Notes under the pieces: generated by a model
Databases searched by the model: none
Told to the model about the DNA's origin: nothing
The model's input: only the letters and a program-made list of their open reading frames with translations
In this document: in pieces, positions 54,509 to 60,652 of the stretch
How positions within the stretch are numbered: the first letter of the stretch is position 1
Layout: every line of letters begins with the position of its first letter
Made by a program: the position numbers and the translations under genes
Assembly (NCBI GenBank): GCA_030765145.1
Contig: JAVCDA010000021.1
Coordinates: 1-60,652, forward strand
DNA: 60,652 bases
Direction: 5' to 3'
DNA from: Candidatus Saelkia tenebricola
GTDB taxonomy: Bacteria > Omnitrophota > Gorgyraeia > Kaelpiales > Kaelpiaceae

Positions 54509-55247
54509 GAAAACTAAAGGCTTCATAATCAAAAGAAAAGTTTATCGTGATACCAGTTTGTTGCTTACAGTTTATAGTTATGATTTCGGTAAAATAGAAG
54601 GTATAGTTAAGGGTGTCAGAAAGATAGAAGATTATGGTAGGTATGATGGGATAATAGACCTTTTTTCTAATTATGAGGTTGTTTTCTATCCTAGAAAATC
54701 TAAGTTTGCTCTTTTTGTTCAATTTTATCTCATAGAGTCTTATTGGAATATTATTAAAAAGTATGATAATTTTTCTACGGTTTGTTCGGGGATAGAGCTG
54801 CTGAATTATATGACGCAGCCTTATGAAAATAATACTGATATTTATAATCTTTTAATGTTTTTCTTGAATGAATCTTCTTCTCGGGAGAGGGATGTTATTT
54901 TTTATGCTTTCATAGTTAAACTGCTTAAGTTTACGGGGTTTAGCCCTCAAATTAACAAGTGTTTCAAATGCCAAAATAAAATTCAATATCGAGGGTATTT
55001 TTCTGTACGGGAAGGGGTGTTGGTCTGCCCAAAATGTAGTTTTAAAGAAAATGATTTAGTTCCGATTAGCTCCGGTATGATAAAATCTATAAATTTTTTA
55101 GAAAGAGAATCTTATGATAATATAAAAAGACTTGTTTTAACTCGACAAGTTAAGGAAGAGCTTGGAAAAGTTATTTCCGAGTTTGTTTCATATCATATTT
55201 CTTTTGTTCCACGAAGTTGGCAGGCAAATAAAATTGGGGTTGGATGA
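54501..55247 (+). CDS. recO: DNA repair protein RecO
   Basis: Loads RecA on SSB-coated DNA with RecR and RecF. About 248 residues from the ATG at 54501, which overlaps the DUF502 gene by 8 bases. An N-terminal OB-fold (KTKGFIIKRKVYRDTSLLLTVYS) is followed by a helical domain with a zinc finger (CFKC...CPKC, about 155-180) and the late SSGMIKSINFLE. RecO also ends the phoH-era-recO cluster in Bacillus. Confidence 0.92.
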   Translation: MIEKTKGFIIKRKVYRDTSLLLTVYSYDFGKIEGIVKGVRKIEDYGRYDGIIDLFSNYEVVFYPRKSKFALFVQFYLIESYWNIIKKYDNFSTVCSGIELLNYMTQPYENNTDIYNLLMFFLNESSSRERDVIFYAFIVKLLKFTGFSPQINKCFKCQNKIQYRGYFSVREGVLVCPKCSFKENDLVPISSGMIKSINFLERESYDNIKRLVLTRQVKEELGKVISEFVSYHISFVPRSWQANKIGVG

Positions 55248-55250
55248 TTT

Positions 55251-55925
55251 ATGATTAAAGATAATTTACTTAAAAAGTCACTTTATATATCTATTTTTTT
55301 TCATTTCGCTGTTCTTATTCCTTGGCCTGGTTTTTCTAATTTGAGAACAAAATTCAAAGAAGATACAGCTGAATCACCGGCTATATTTGCTTATAAAATA
55401 AAAGATGAGAATATTTTTGAACAAAATTCTCCTAATGAACTTCAACAGGACGTCAAAGAAGATGAACTGGAAGATAAGATTAAAGATGCTCCAACAGAAG
55501 ATGATATTATGGTTGATTCCGAAAAGTTCCCGGATTTTAAAGTTATAGAGTCTCAAGAGAATGTATTCAGAATAGAAGAAGATCAAGTTGTAAGCCTTTC
55601 TGAGAATATTAATGCCGAAATTATTCCAGAGTCTATGTTGAATTATTATAATGCGATTAGAGAAGAGATAAAAAAGAAAGCTTTTTATTATAAACCACGT
55701 TTTCAAGGCAAGGGAGCCGTAAGGGTTCTATTTGGCATTGATTCTGACGGAATTTTACAAGGTATCATGGTCGATGATAATAAATCTACCCGATATAATA
55801 TTTTACGTAATGCTGCTTTAAAAAGCGTCAAACATGCTGCGCCTTTCCCCCCATTTCCTATAGAATTGAAAAATGATTTTATCACATGTAGTATTACCAT
55901 AGAATTTGAGTTGGGAGGTAGATGA
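55251..55925 (+). CDS. TonB-like periplasmic protein
   Basis: A 224-residue protein with an N-terminal membrane helix (about 9-25), an acidic linker (about 40-120; no Pro-rich spacer) and a C-terminal TonB-type domain (about 135-222: GAVRVLFGIDSDGILQGIMV, RNAALKSVKHAAPFPPFP). It could energise an outer-membrane receptor, or belong to the TonB-C proteins of unknown role; no exbB/exbD or receptor gene is nearby. It begins three bases after recO. Confidence 0.8.
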   Translation: MIKDNLLKKSLYISIFFHFAVLIPWPGFSNLRTKFKEDTAESPAIFAYKIKDENIFEQNSPNELQQDVKEDELEDKIKDAPTEDDIMVDSEKFPDFKVIESQENVFRIEEDQVVSLSENINAEIIPESMLNYYNAIREEIKKKAFYYKPRFQGKGAVRVLFGIDSDGILQGIMVDDNKSTRYNILRNAALKSVKHAAPFPPFPIELKNDFITCSITIEFELGGR

Positions 55926-55953
55926 TTAGAATAGTAATTATCGAGAGTTGTAA

Positions 55954-56006
55954 TTCTATAAGGTTTTCTATAAATAGGTTTTTATTATTGAGCGATTCTT
56001 ATAGAA
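55954..56006 (+). repeat. Inverted repeat ahead of larE
   Basis: TTCTATAAG (55954-55962) and CTTATAGAA (55998-56006) are perfect complements 35 bases apart, just before the larE start. AT-rich with no T-run, so more likely a regulatory site or RNA fold than a terminator. Confidence 0.4.
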
Positions 56007-56015
56007 CTTTATTTA

Positions 56016-56849
56016 GTGGTTGTAAAAGTGAAGAATATTTCTCAGAAATTAAAATCTAAGTATCAGAAGTTACAAGATGATCTTGTAAAATTGGATTCTG
56101 TTGTAGTTGCATTTTCAGGTGGGGTGGATTCTACTTTTCTTCTTAAAGTAGCTAAAGATGTATTAGATGACAATGTTTTGGCGGTTACTGTGCATTCCAA
56201 GGTTTATTTAGACAGAGATTTTAAGGCAACTTTGCAATTGGCTACCAAGATTGGAGTGGAACATTTAATAATTACCTCCTCAATTTTGGAAAACATGCGA
56301 TTCAGAAATAATACTTATAGAAGGTGCTATTATTGTAAAAAACAGATGTTCTCTGAAATTTTAAGTGTAGCTAGAAAAAGAAAATTTAAATTTGTCATTG
56401 AAGCCAGCAACAAAGATGATGAAAAAGATTTTCGCCCTGGATTGAAAGCTTTAGATGAACTGGGGATATTAAGTCCTTTGAGAAAAGGTTGTTTTAGTAA
56501 AGATGAGATAAGGATTGTTTCTCAAGGCCTTTCATTAGAAACGCATTCTCATCTTTCTTCATCTTGTTTAGCAACGAGGATTCCTTACGGAATTAAGTTA
56601 AGTGAAGAAATATTATCTCAGGTAGATAAAGCTGAAAACTATCTATTTAAATTGGGTTTTACCCGTATAAGAGTGAGATATCACAAAGAAGTAGCGCGGA
56701 TTGAAATTGAGCCTTGTGAATTTCAGAAAATGATAAAACTAAGCAATAAAATAGTACAATTTTTAAAAAAATTAGGATTCACGTACATAGCTGTTGATTT
56801 GGAAGGTTATCGAAGCGGTAGCTTGAATTTATTGATTAACGAAAAATAA
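56016..56849 (+). CDS. larE: LarE-type ATP-dependent sulfur transferase
   Basis: PP-loop enzyme that in lactobacilli adds sulfur to the nickel-pincer cofactor of lactate racemase. The 277 residues contain the PP-loop AFSGGVDSTFLLKVA (about 32-46), a CYYC pair (Cys104, Cys107) and SSCLATRIPYG with Cys184, the position of the sacrificial cysteine. Three cysteines suggest the variant that holds a 4Fe-4S cluster and need not sacrifice its own sulfur. larB and larC are not in the window. GTG starts at 56016 or 56028; neither has a strong ribosome-binding site. Confidence 0.85.
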   Translation: MVVKVKNISQKLKSKYQKLQDDLVKLDSVVVAFSGGVDSTFLLKVAKDVLDDNVLAVTVHSKVYLDRDFKATLQLATKIGVEHLIITSSILENMRFRNNTYRRCYYCKKQMFSEILSVARKRKFKFVIEASNKDDEKDFRPGLKALDELGILSPLRKGCFSKDEIRIVSQGLSLETHSHLSSSCLATRIPYGIKLSEEILSQVDKAENYLFKLGFTRIRVRYHKEVARIEIEPCEFQKMIKLSNKIVQFLKKLGFTYIAVDLEGYRSGSLNLLINEK

Positions 56850-56856
56850 GGCTTCG

Positions 56857-56885
56857 TTGACTTAATTTTTTAGATGTGTTAAATT
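56857..56885 (+). promoter_or_regulatory. Candidate promoter of apgM-cstA-lysC
   Basis: TTGACT (56857-56862), 17-base spacer, TAAATT (56880-56885). Start near 56892, giving a leader of about 176 bases that contains the hairpins at 56925-56965. Confidence 0.5.
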
Positions 56886-56924
56886 TAGCAATGAGACTTG
56901 GTCTTTTTCCCCGTGAAATTCAGA

Positions 56925-56965
56925 GAATTTCCGGGACAGAGTCCCTGGAATTATGGGATAATTCC
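56925..56965 (+). promoter_or_regulatory. Mutually exclusive hairpins in the apgM leader
   Basis: Hairpin A: AATT, CC and GGGAC (56926-56937) pair with GTCCC, GG and AATT (56941-56952) around an AGA loop. Hairpin B: GGAATTAT (56947-56954) pairs perfectly with ATAATTCC (56958-56965). Both need GGAATT, so only one can form. No U-run follows B, and no known lysine or threonine control element is recognised. Confidence 0.45.
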
Positions 56966-57067
56966 TAGGGGGTTGACGAAGGAGAAAGAAAAGTCCGTAG
57001 TCGAATTGTCTTAAGTTATGTGGTATAGGTATTATTGATTTTAATTTATCTATTGAGGAATGATGAT

Positions 57068-58258
57068 ATGAAATATGTGCTTTTCATCGTAGATGGAATG
57101 AATGATCGTCCAATCAAAGAACTGAATGGTCTTACTCCTATGGAAGCTGCGCATAAGCCGTTTATGGATGCATTGGCGCCTGATGCGTTGGTAGGCCTGG
57201 TTAAAAATATTCCCCGCGGTTTTAAGCCCGGGAGCGATGTAGCAATTATGTCTATGTTGGGATTTTCTCCAAAAACTTACTATACTGGTCGTGGTCCGCT
57301 TGAAGCAGCAAATCTTGGGATAGAACTTAATGACAATCAGGTAGTTTTTAGATGTAATTTGGTTACTACCTCAGGTGATAGAATGGTTGATTATTCTGCC
57401 GGTCATATTAAGAGAGAAGAGGCGAAAGTCTTGATGCAGTATTTGAATGAAAAGTTAACAAATGAAAAATTAAGGTTTTATTCTGGTATTAGTTATCGCA
57501 ATCTCTTGCTTACAGATGGGATAGGAGATGAGCTTAATACCACACCGCCTCATGATATTATGGGAGAGTCTTTGGTCAAGCATCTGCCTAAAGGAAAAGA
57601 TGAGGATGTAATATGTGATTTAATGTATCAATCTCAAGAGATACTTGCTTCCCACGATATTAATAGAGTACGCCTTGATTTAGGAGAAAATCCTGCCAAT
57701 ATGATTTGGCTTTGGGGGCAAGGTAGGAGGCCTAATTTTCCGACATTTCAAGAAAAATATAGCTTAGATGGATTTGTTATCTCTGCAGTAGATTTGGTTA
57801 ATGGGTTGGGAAGACTTTTGGGGTTAAAAGTCGTCGATGTGCCTGGAGCTACTGGTTATTATGACACTAACTACGAGGGGAAAGGGAAATATGCGGTTAA
57901 TAACTTGAAAAAACATGATTTTTGCTTCTTACACTTAGAGGCTACGGATGAAGCCGGGCATAACGGAGATTTAAGGGAGAAAATAAAAGCTATTGAATCT
58001 TTTGATAATTACATTTTAGGTCCGGTATATGACTATATCAGTAAAAGCAATGAGGATTTTCGAATTTTGATTTCATCAGATCATGCGACACCAGTTTCTA
58101 TTCGAACACATACTGATGAAGCAGTAGCATTCTTGTGTTATGGAACAGGTATTGCTCCACGTTTTAAAGTAGACTCTTTCAATGAAAAGAATGCCAAAGC
58201 TACATTGGTTGAATATGCAGGGCCAGAATTGATTGAGGAGGTTTTTTTAGGTGAGTAG
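57068..58258 (+). CDS. apgM: ApgM-family protein, proposed alternative homoserine kinase
   Basis: An alkaline-phosphatase-superfamily protein of the archaeal-type phosphoglycerate mutase group (COG3635), 396 residues from the ATG at 57068 (GAGGA upstream). It shows VDGMNDRPIKELNG, GSDVAIMSMLG, TGRGPLEAANLGI, LEATDEAGHNGD and SSDHATP. One branch of this family has been proposed to be a homoserine kinase because it lies in threonine operons; the lysC gene two genes downstream supports that here. Phosphoglycerate mutase remains the alternative. Confidence 0.85.
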   Translation: MKYVLFIVDGMNDRPIKELNGLTPMEAAHKPFMDALAPDALVGLVKNIPRGFKPGSDVAIMSMLGFSPKTYYTGRGPLEAANLGIELNDNQVVFRCNLVTTSGDRMVDYSAGHIKREEAKVLMQYLNEKLTNEKLRFYSGISYRNLLLTDGIGDELNTTPPHDIMGESLVKHLPKGKDEDVICDLMYQSQEILASHDINRVRLDLGENPANMIWLWGQGRRPNFPTFQEKYSLDGFVISAVDLVNGLGRLLGLKVVDVPGATGYYDTNYEGKGKYAVNNLKKHDFCFLHLEATDEAGHNGDLREKIKAIESFDNYILGPVYDYISKSNEDFRILISSDHATPVSIRTHTDEAVAFLCYGTGIAPRFKVDSFNEKNAKATLVEYAGPELIEEVFLGE

Positions 58259-59861
58259 CGTTTGGCTATTTTCAATAGCCGTTGTTTGTTTCTATTTAGG
58301 ATACCGTTTTTATTTAAGGTTTCTAATAAAGAAAATTTTTCCTCTTGATGTAACGAAGATCACGCCTGCTTTAGAGATAAATGATGGGGTTGATTATGTT
58401 CCGGCCAAGAATTGGATTATGCTTTTTGGACATCATTTTGCTTCCATTGCAGGAGCTGCTCCTATTATAGGGCCTGTTATTGCATTTTCGGCTTGGGGGT
58501 GGGGAGTTTCGCTAGTATGGATTGTTTTGGGCAGTATTTTTATAGGCGGGGTGCATGATTTTTCTTCACTCTATGTATCTATGAGAAGCAGAGGCTGTTC
58601 AATTTCTGAAGTTGGTAAATTTGCGGTTTCTAAAAAAACAAAATATTTATTTTCAATTTTCATTTTATTAGCGTTAATTCTTATAATTGCGGTTTTTTTA
58701 TATTTTTGTGCTAATACATTTGTGCATAAGCCAGAAATTGTTCTTCCTTCTTTAGGTTTAATCCCAGTAGCTATTTTAGTAGGATGTATGTTGTATATAC
58801 TGAATTTCAATGTTTTTTTTGCCACTGGATTTGGTCTTTTGTCAATGGTTCTTTTGATTTATTTCGGTGATATATTTCCGATAGGATTTATTGGAGAAAA
58901 GGCTCAAAACTACTGGATAATTATTTTAATGTTTTACTGTTTTTTTGCTTCTATTATGCCTGTTAATATTTTACTTCAGCCTAGGGATTATCTCTCTTCA
59001 TTCATTCTTTTTGCTGGGATAGTATGTGCTGTTCTGGGTATATTTATAACTCGGCCTAAAATTATAGCACCGGTATTTTTAACGTTTAAAGGAGAAATTG
59101 GTTTAATATGGCCAATGCTTTTTGTAACAATCGCTTGTGGTGCAATATCAGGATTTCATTCATTGGTGGCAAGCGGAACTACTTCGAAGCAGATATCTTC
59201 TGAGGCATATGCTCCGCGCATTGGCTATGGTAGTATGCTTTTAGAGGGAGTTTTAGCGGTCATTGCTTTAATCTCAGTTTCAGTTTTGGCAATGGATGTT
59301 TTTAAAGAAAGATTGGCTTCAAGTGGTCCTGTAGGATGTTTTGAAAAAGGATATGGTTTTATAACATTACCTTTATTAGGGGGATATGGTGAATCATTTG
59401 CGGTATTGATTCTAAATGCTTTTATATTGACCACTTTAGATACAGCAACCAGAATTTCTCGGTATATAATGAGTGAAATATTTCACTTTAAAGGAAGGAT
59501 TTTTCCCGCTGTTTTTCCGGTTATATTGGCTTCTCTTTTGGCTTTATCAGGTAAATGGCGAGATATATGGGTTATATTCGGAGCCAGCAATCAATTGATT
59601 GCTGCCTTATCCTTAATAGTAGTATCAGGTTGGCTGCTAAAAAAGAAAAGGCAGATTAGGTTTACTTTTATACCTGCAATTTTTATGTTGTTAACAACAA
59701 TATCTGCTATAATATACAAATTAAATCATTTTTTAAAAGCAGGTAATATTATTTTGTCAATTGTATCAATTGTGTTAATATTGCTAGGAGTTTCAATCAT
59801 ATGGGAAGCAAGGTTTATTTTTGGGAATAAGAAAAGTTTAATAGGAGAAAAATTTGGTTAA
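58251..59861 (+). CDS. cstA: CstA-family transporter
   Basis: A 536-residue membrane protein with about 14-16 helices. The CstA family pattern is clear: DYVPAKNWIMLFGHHFASIAG, GAAPIIGPVIA, GGVHDFSSLYVSMRSRG, SGFHSLVASGTTSKQI, LDTATRISRYIM and FGASNQLIAALSL. It is shorter than E. coli CstA (about 700). Members take up pyruvate or peptides. GTG start at 58251 with GAGGAGG upstream; it overlaps apgM by 8 bases and lysC by 8. Confidence 0.93.
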   Translation: MSSVWLFSIAVVCFYLGYRFYLRFLIKKIFPLDVTKITPALEINDGVDYVPAKNWIMLFGHHFASIAGAAPIIGPVIAFSAWGWGVSLVWIVLGSIFIGGVHDFSSLYVSMRSRGCSISEVGKFAVSKKTKYLFSIFILLALILIIAVFLYFCANTFVHKPEIVLPSLGLIPVAILVGCMLYILNFNVFFATGFGLLSMVLLIYFGDIFPIGFIGEKAQNYWIIILMFYCFFASIMPVNILLQPRDYLSSFILFAGIVCAVLGIFITRPKIIAPVFLTFKGEIGLIWPMLFVTIACGAISGFHSLVASGTTSKQISSEAYAPRIGYGSMLLEGVLAVIALISVSVLAMDVFKERLASSGPVGCFEKGYGFITLPLLGGYGESFAVLILNAFILTTLDTATRISRYIMSEIFHFKGRIFPAVFPVILASLLALSGKWRDIWVIFGASNQLIAALSLIVVSGWLLKKKRQIRFTFIPAIFMLLTTISAIIYKLNHFLKAGNIILSIVSIVLILLGVSIIWEARFIFGNKKSLIGEKFG

Positions 59862-60652
59862 GGTAATTGTTCAGAAATATGGAGGGAGTTCTGTTGCTAC
59901 GGTTGGGAGAATAAAAAAAGTAGCACAGAATATAGTAAGCTATAGGAGAAAAGGATATAGAGTTATGGCTGTAGTTTCTGCTTTAGGAGATACGACAGAT
60001 GAACTTATTGATTTGGCTAGAAAGATTACGAAACATCCTAAAGAAAGGGAATTAGATGTATTAATTTCAACAGGTGAGCAAGTGTCGTCAGCACTACTTG
60101 CGATGGCAATTCATGAATTAGGAGTCGAAGCAATTTCATTTACGGGTTTCCAAGGCGGGATTATAACAGATGGTGTTTTTACAAAAGCCAGGATTGTTAA
60201 AATCAATGCTGATAAAATAAAGAGTGAGTTAGGAAAAGGTAAAATTGTAGTTGTAGCTGGATTCCAGGGTGTAAATTTGGATATGGAGGTTACAACTTTA
60301 GGTAGAGGTGGGAGTGATTTAACTGCTGTGGCACTGGCAAATAGCGTAAATGCAGATGTTTGTGAGATATATACGGATGTAGCAGGTGTTTATACTGCTG
60401 ATCCGAGGATTGCAGGAAGTGCGAAAAAAATTTCCAGGATTTGTTATAATGAGATGTTAGAACTTGCTTCATCAGGTGCGCAAGTAATGCAGGCGCGGTC
60501 TATTGAATTTGCGAAGAAGAATAATGTTAAGATTCATGTTAGATCCAGTTTTACCAAGAAAGAAGGTACAATTATTATGGAGGAGGTAAAATCTATGGAA
60601 GATATATATGTTACAGGAGTAGCTGTGGATAAAAGCGAGGCTAAAGTTACAA
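59854..60652 (+). CDS. lysC: Aspartate kinase, 5' part
   Basis: First enzyme of the aspartate pathway to lysine, threonine and methionine. The TTG at 59854, with AGGAG seven bases upstream, opens a frame that runs past the window end (266 codons seen). The kinase domain shows VQKYGGSSVATVGRIKKVA, VVSALGDTTDEL, STGEQVSSALLAMAI, TTLGRGGSDLTAVALA and TDVAGVYTADPRI. The last visible residues (VTGVAVDKSEAKVT) begin the ACT regulatory domain, so it is a feedback-sensitive type. Not truncated by mutation, only by the window. Confidence 0.95.
   Translation, partial: MVKVIVQKYGGSSVATVGRIKKVAQNIVSYRRKGYRVMAVVSALGDTTDELIDLARKITKHPKERELDVLISTGEQVSSALLAMAIHELGVEAISFTGFQGGIITDGVFTKARIVKINADKIKSELGKGKIVVVAGFQGVNLDMEVTTLGRGGSDLTAVALANSVNADVCEIYTDVAGVYTADPRIAGSAKKISRICYNEMLELASSGAQVMQARSIEFAKKNNVKIHVRSSFTKKEGTIIMEEVKSMEDIYVTGVAVDKSEAKVT

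Noticed and set aside
56925-57000. Resemblance of the GAGAAAGAAAAGTCCG region to the RNase P RNA conserved block
   Set aside because: The intergenic space is about 218 bases, too short for bacterial RNase P RNA, and the other conserved blocks are absent.
60290-60472. Minus-strand 60-codon frame near the window end
   Set aside because: It lies inside the aspartate kinase gene, which is clear on the plus strand and only lacks a stop because the window ends.

Overview
The window is a gene-dense, AT-rich stretch of a bacterial chromosome with long co-directional runs of genes that often overlap by 4 bases. It encodes LolC/LolD, a Mla-type lipid transporter, a TolC-family channel, Lnt and a TonB-like protein, so the cell has two membranes. 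It also carries McsA-McsB-ClpC, a PgpH-type HD phosphodiesterase and a PIN-TRAM protein in a gene order best known from Firmicutes. This mix, with bacterial LysRS, HisRS and AspRS, fits an uncultured diderm lineage such as Omnitrophota. That placement is an inference from gene content only.

Layout. 1-4881: 3' end of secA, lnt, then a structured leader followed by two YbjQ/DUF74 proteins and a membrane M48 protease. 4905-13200: lysS (with a promoter so close that the mRNA may be leaderless), lolC, lolD, ilvE, mcsA, mcsB, clpC and a terminator. 13204-20643: an AsmA-like envelope protein, mlaE-mlaF-mlaD, radA, PIN-TRAM, ispD, ispF. 20645-25486: an ArsB/CitT-like ion transporter and two alkaline-phosphatase-superfamily enzymes. 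25520-28335 (minus strand): cysD, a TauE/SafE permease and cysN. 28336-33286: a leader with a possible small ORF, cysE, cysS, two orphan sugar-type ABC permeases, tmk. 33354-37252: transglutaminase-like protein plus an ABC-2 exporter. 37347-42476 (minus strand): marR, tolC-like gene and an RND pump gene with no adaptor gene, under a consensus promoter with a palindrome at the predicted start site. 42684-46190: polyprenol/diacylglycerol kinase-like protein, Nudix, exported DJ-1-like protein, NIL-ferredoxin, UPF0280, HU and cold-shock protein. 46257-55925: hisS, aspS (lacking the GAD insertion), LysM lipoprotein, phoH, pgpH, ybeY, DgkA-PAP2 fusion, DUF502, recO, TonB-like. 56016-60652: larE, then a structured leader and apgM-cstA-lysC (lysC runs off the window).

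Themes. Sulfur and cysteine metabolism recurs: sulfate activation (CysD/CysN with TauE), CysE, CysS, LarE, and a NIL-ferredoxin/UPF0280 pair linked in methanogens to homocysteine formation. The aspartate-family block (lysC with a proposed alternative homoserine kinase) may supply aspartate semialdehyde and threonine. Envelope lipid trafficking is the second theme (Lnt, Lol, AsmA-like, Mla, DgkA-PAP2). Two blocks, mcsA-mcsB-clpC...radA-yacL-ispD-ispF...cysE-cysS and phoH-pgpH-ybeY-dgkA-recO, match Bacillus gene order, with envelope and sulfur genes inserted.

The most novel-looking signals are a structured leader element present twice (upstream of a DUF74 gene and of aspS), the GAD-less AspRS, the DUF74-DUF74-M48 operon, and mutually exclusive hairpins ahead of apgM-cstA-lysC. 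I saw no tRNA, rRNA, insertion sequence or CRISPR array.
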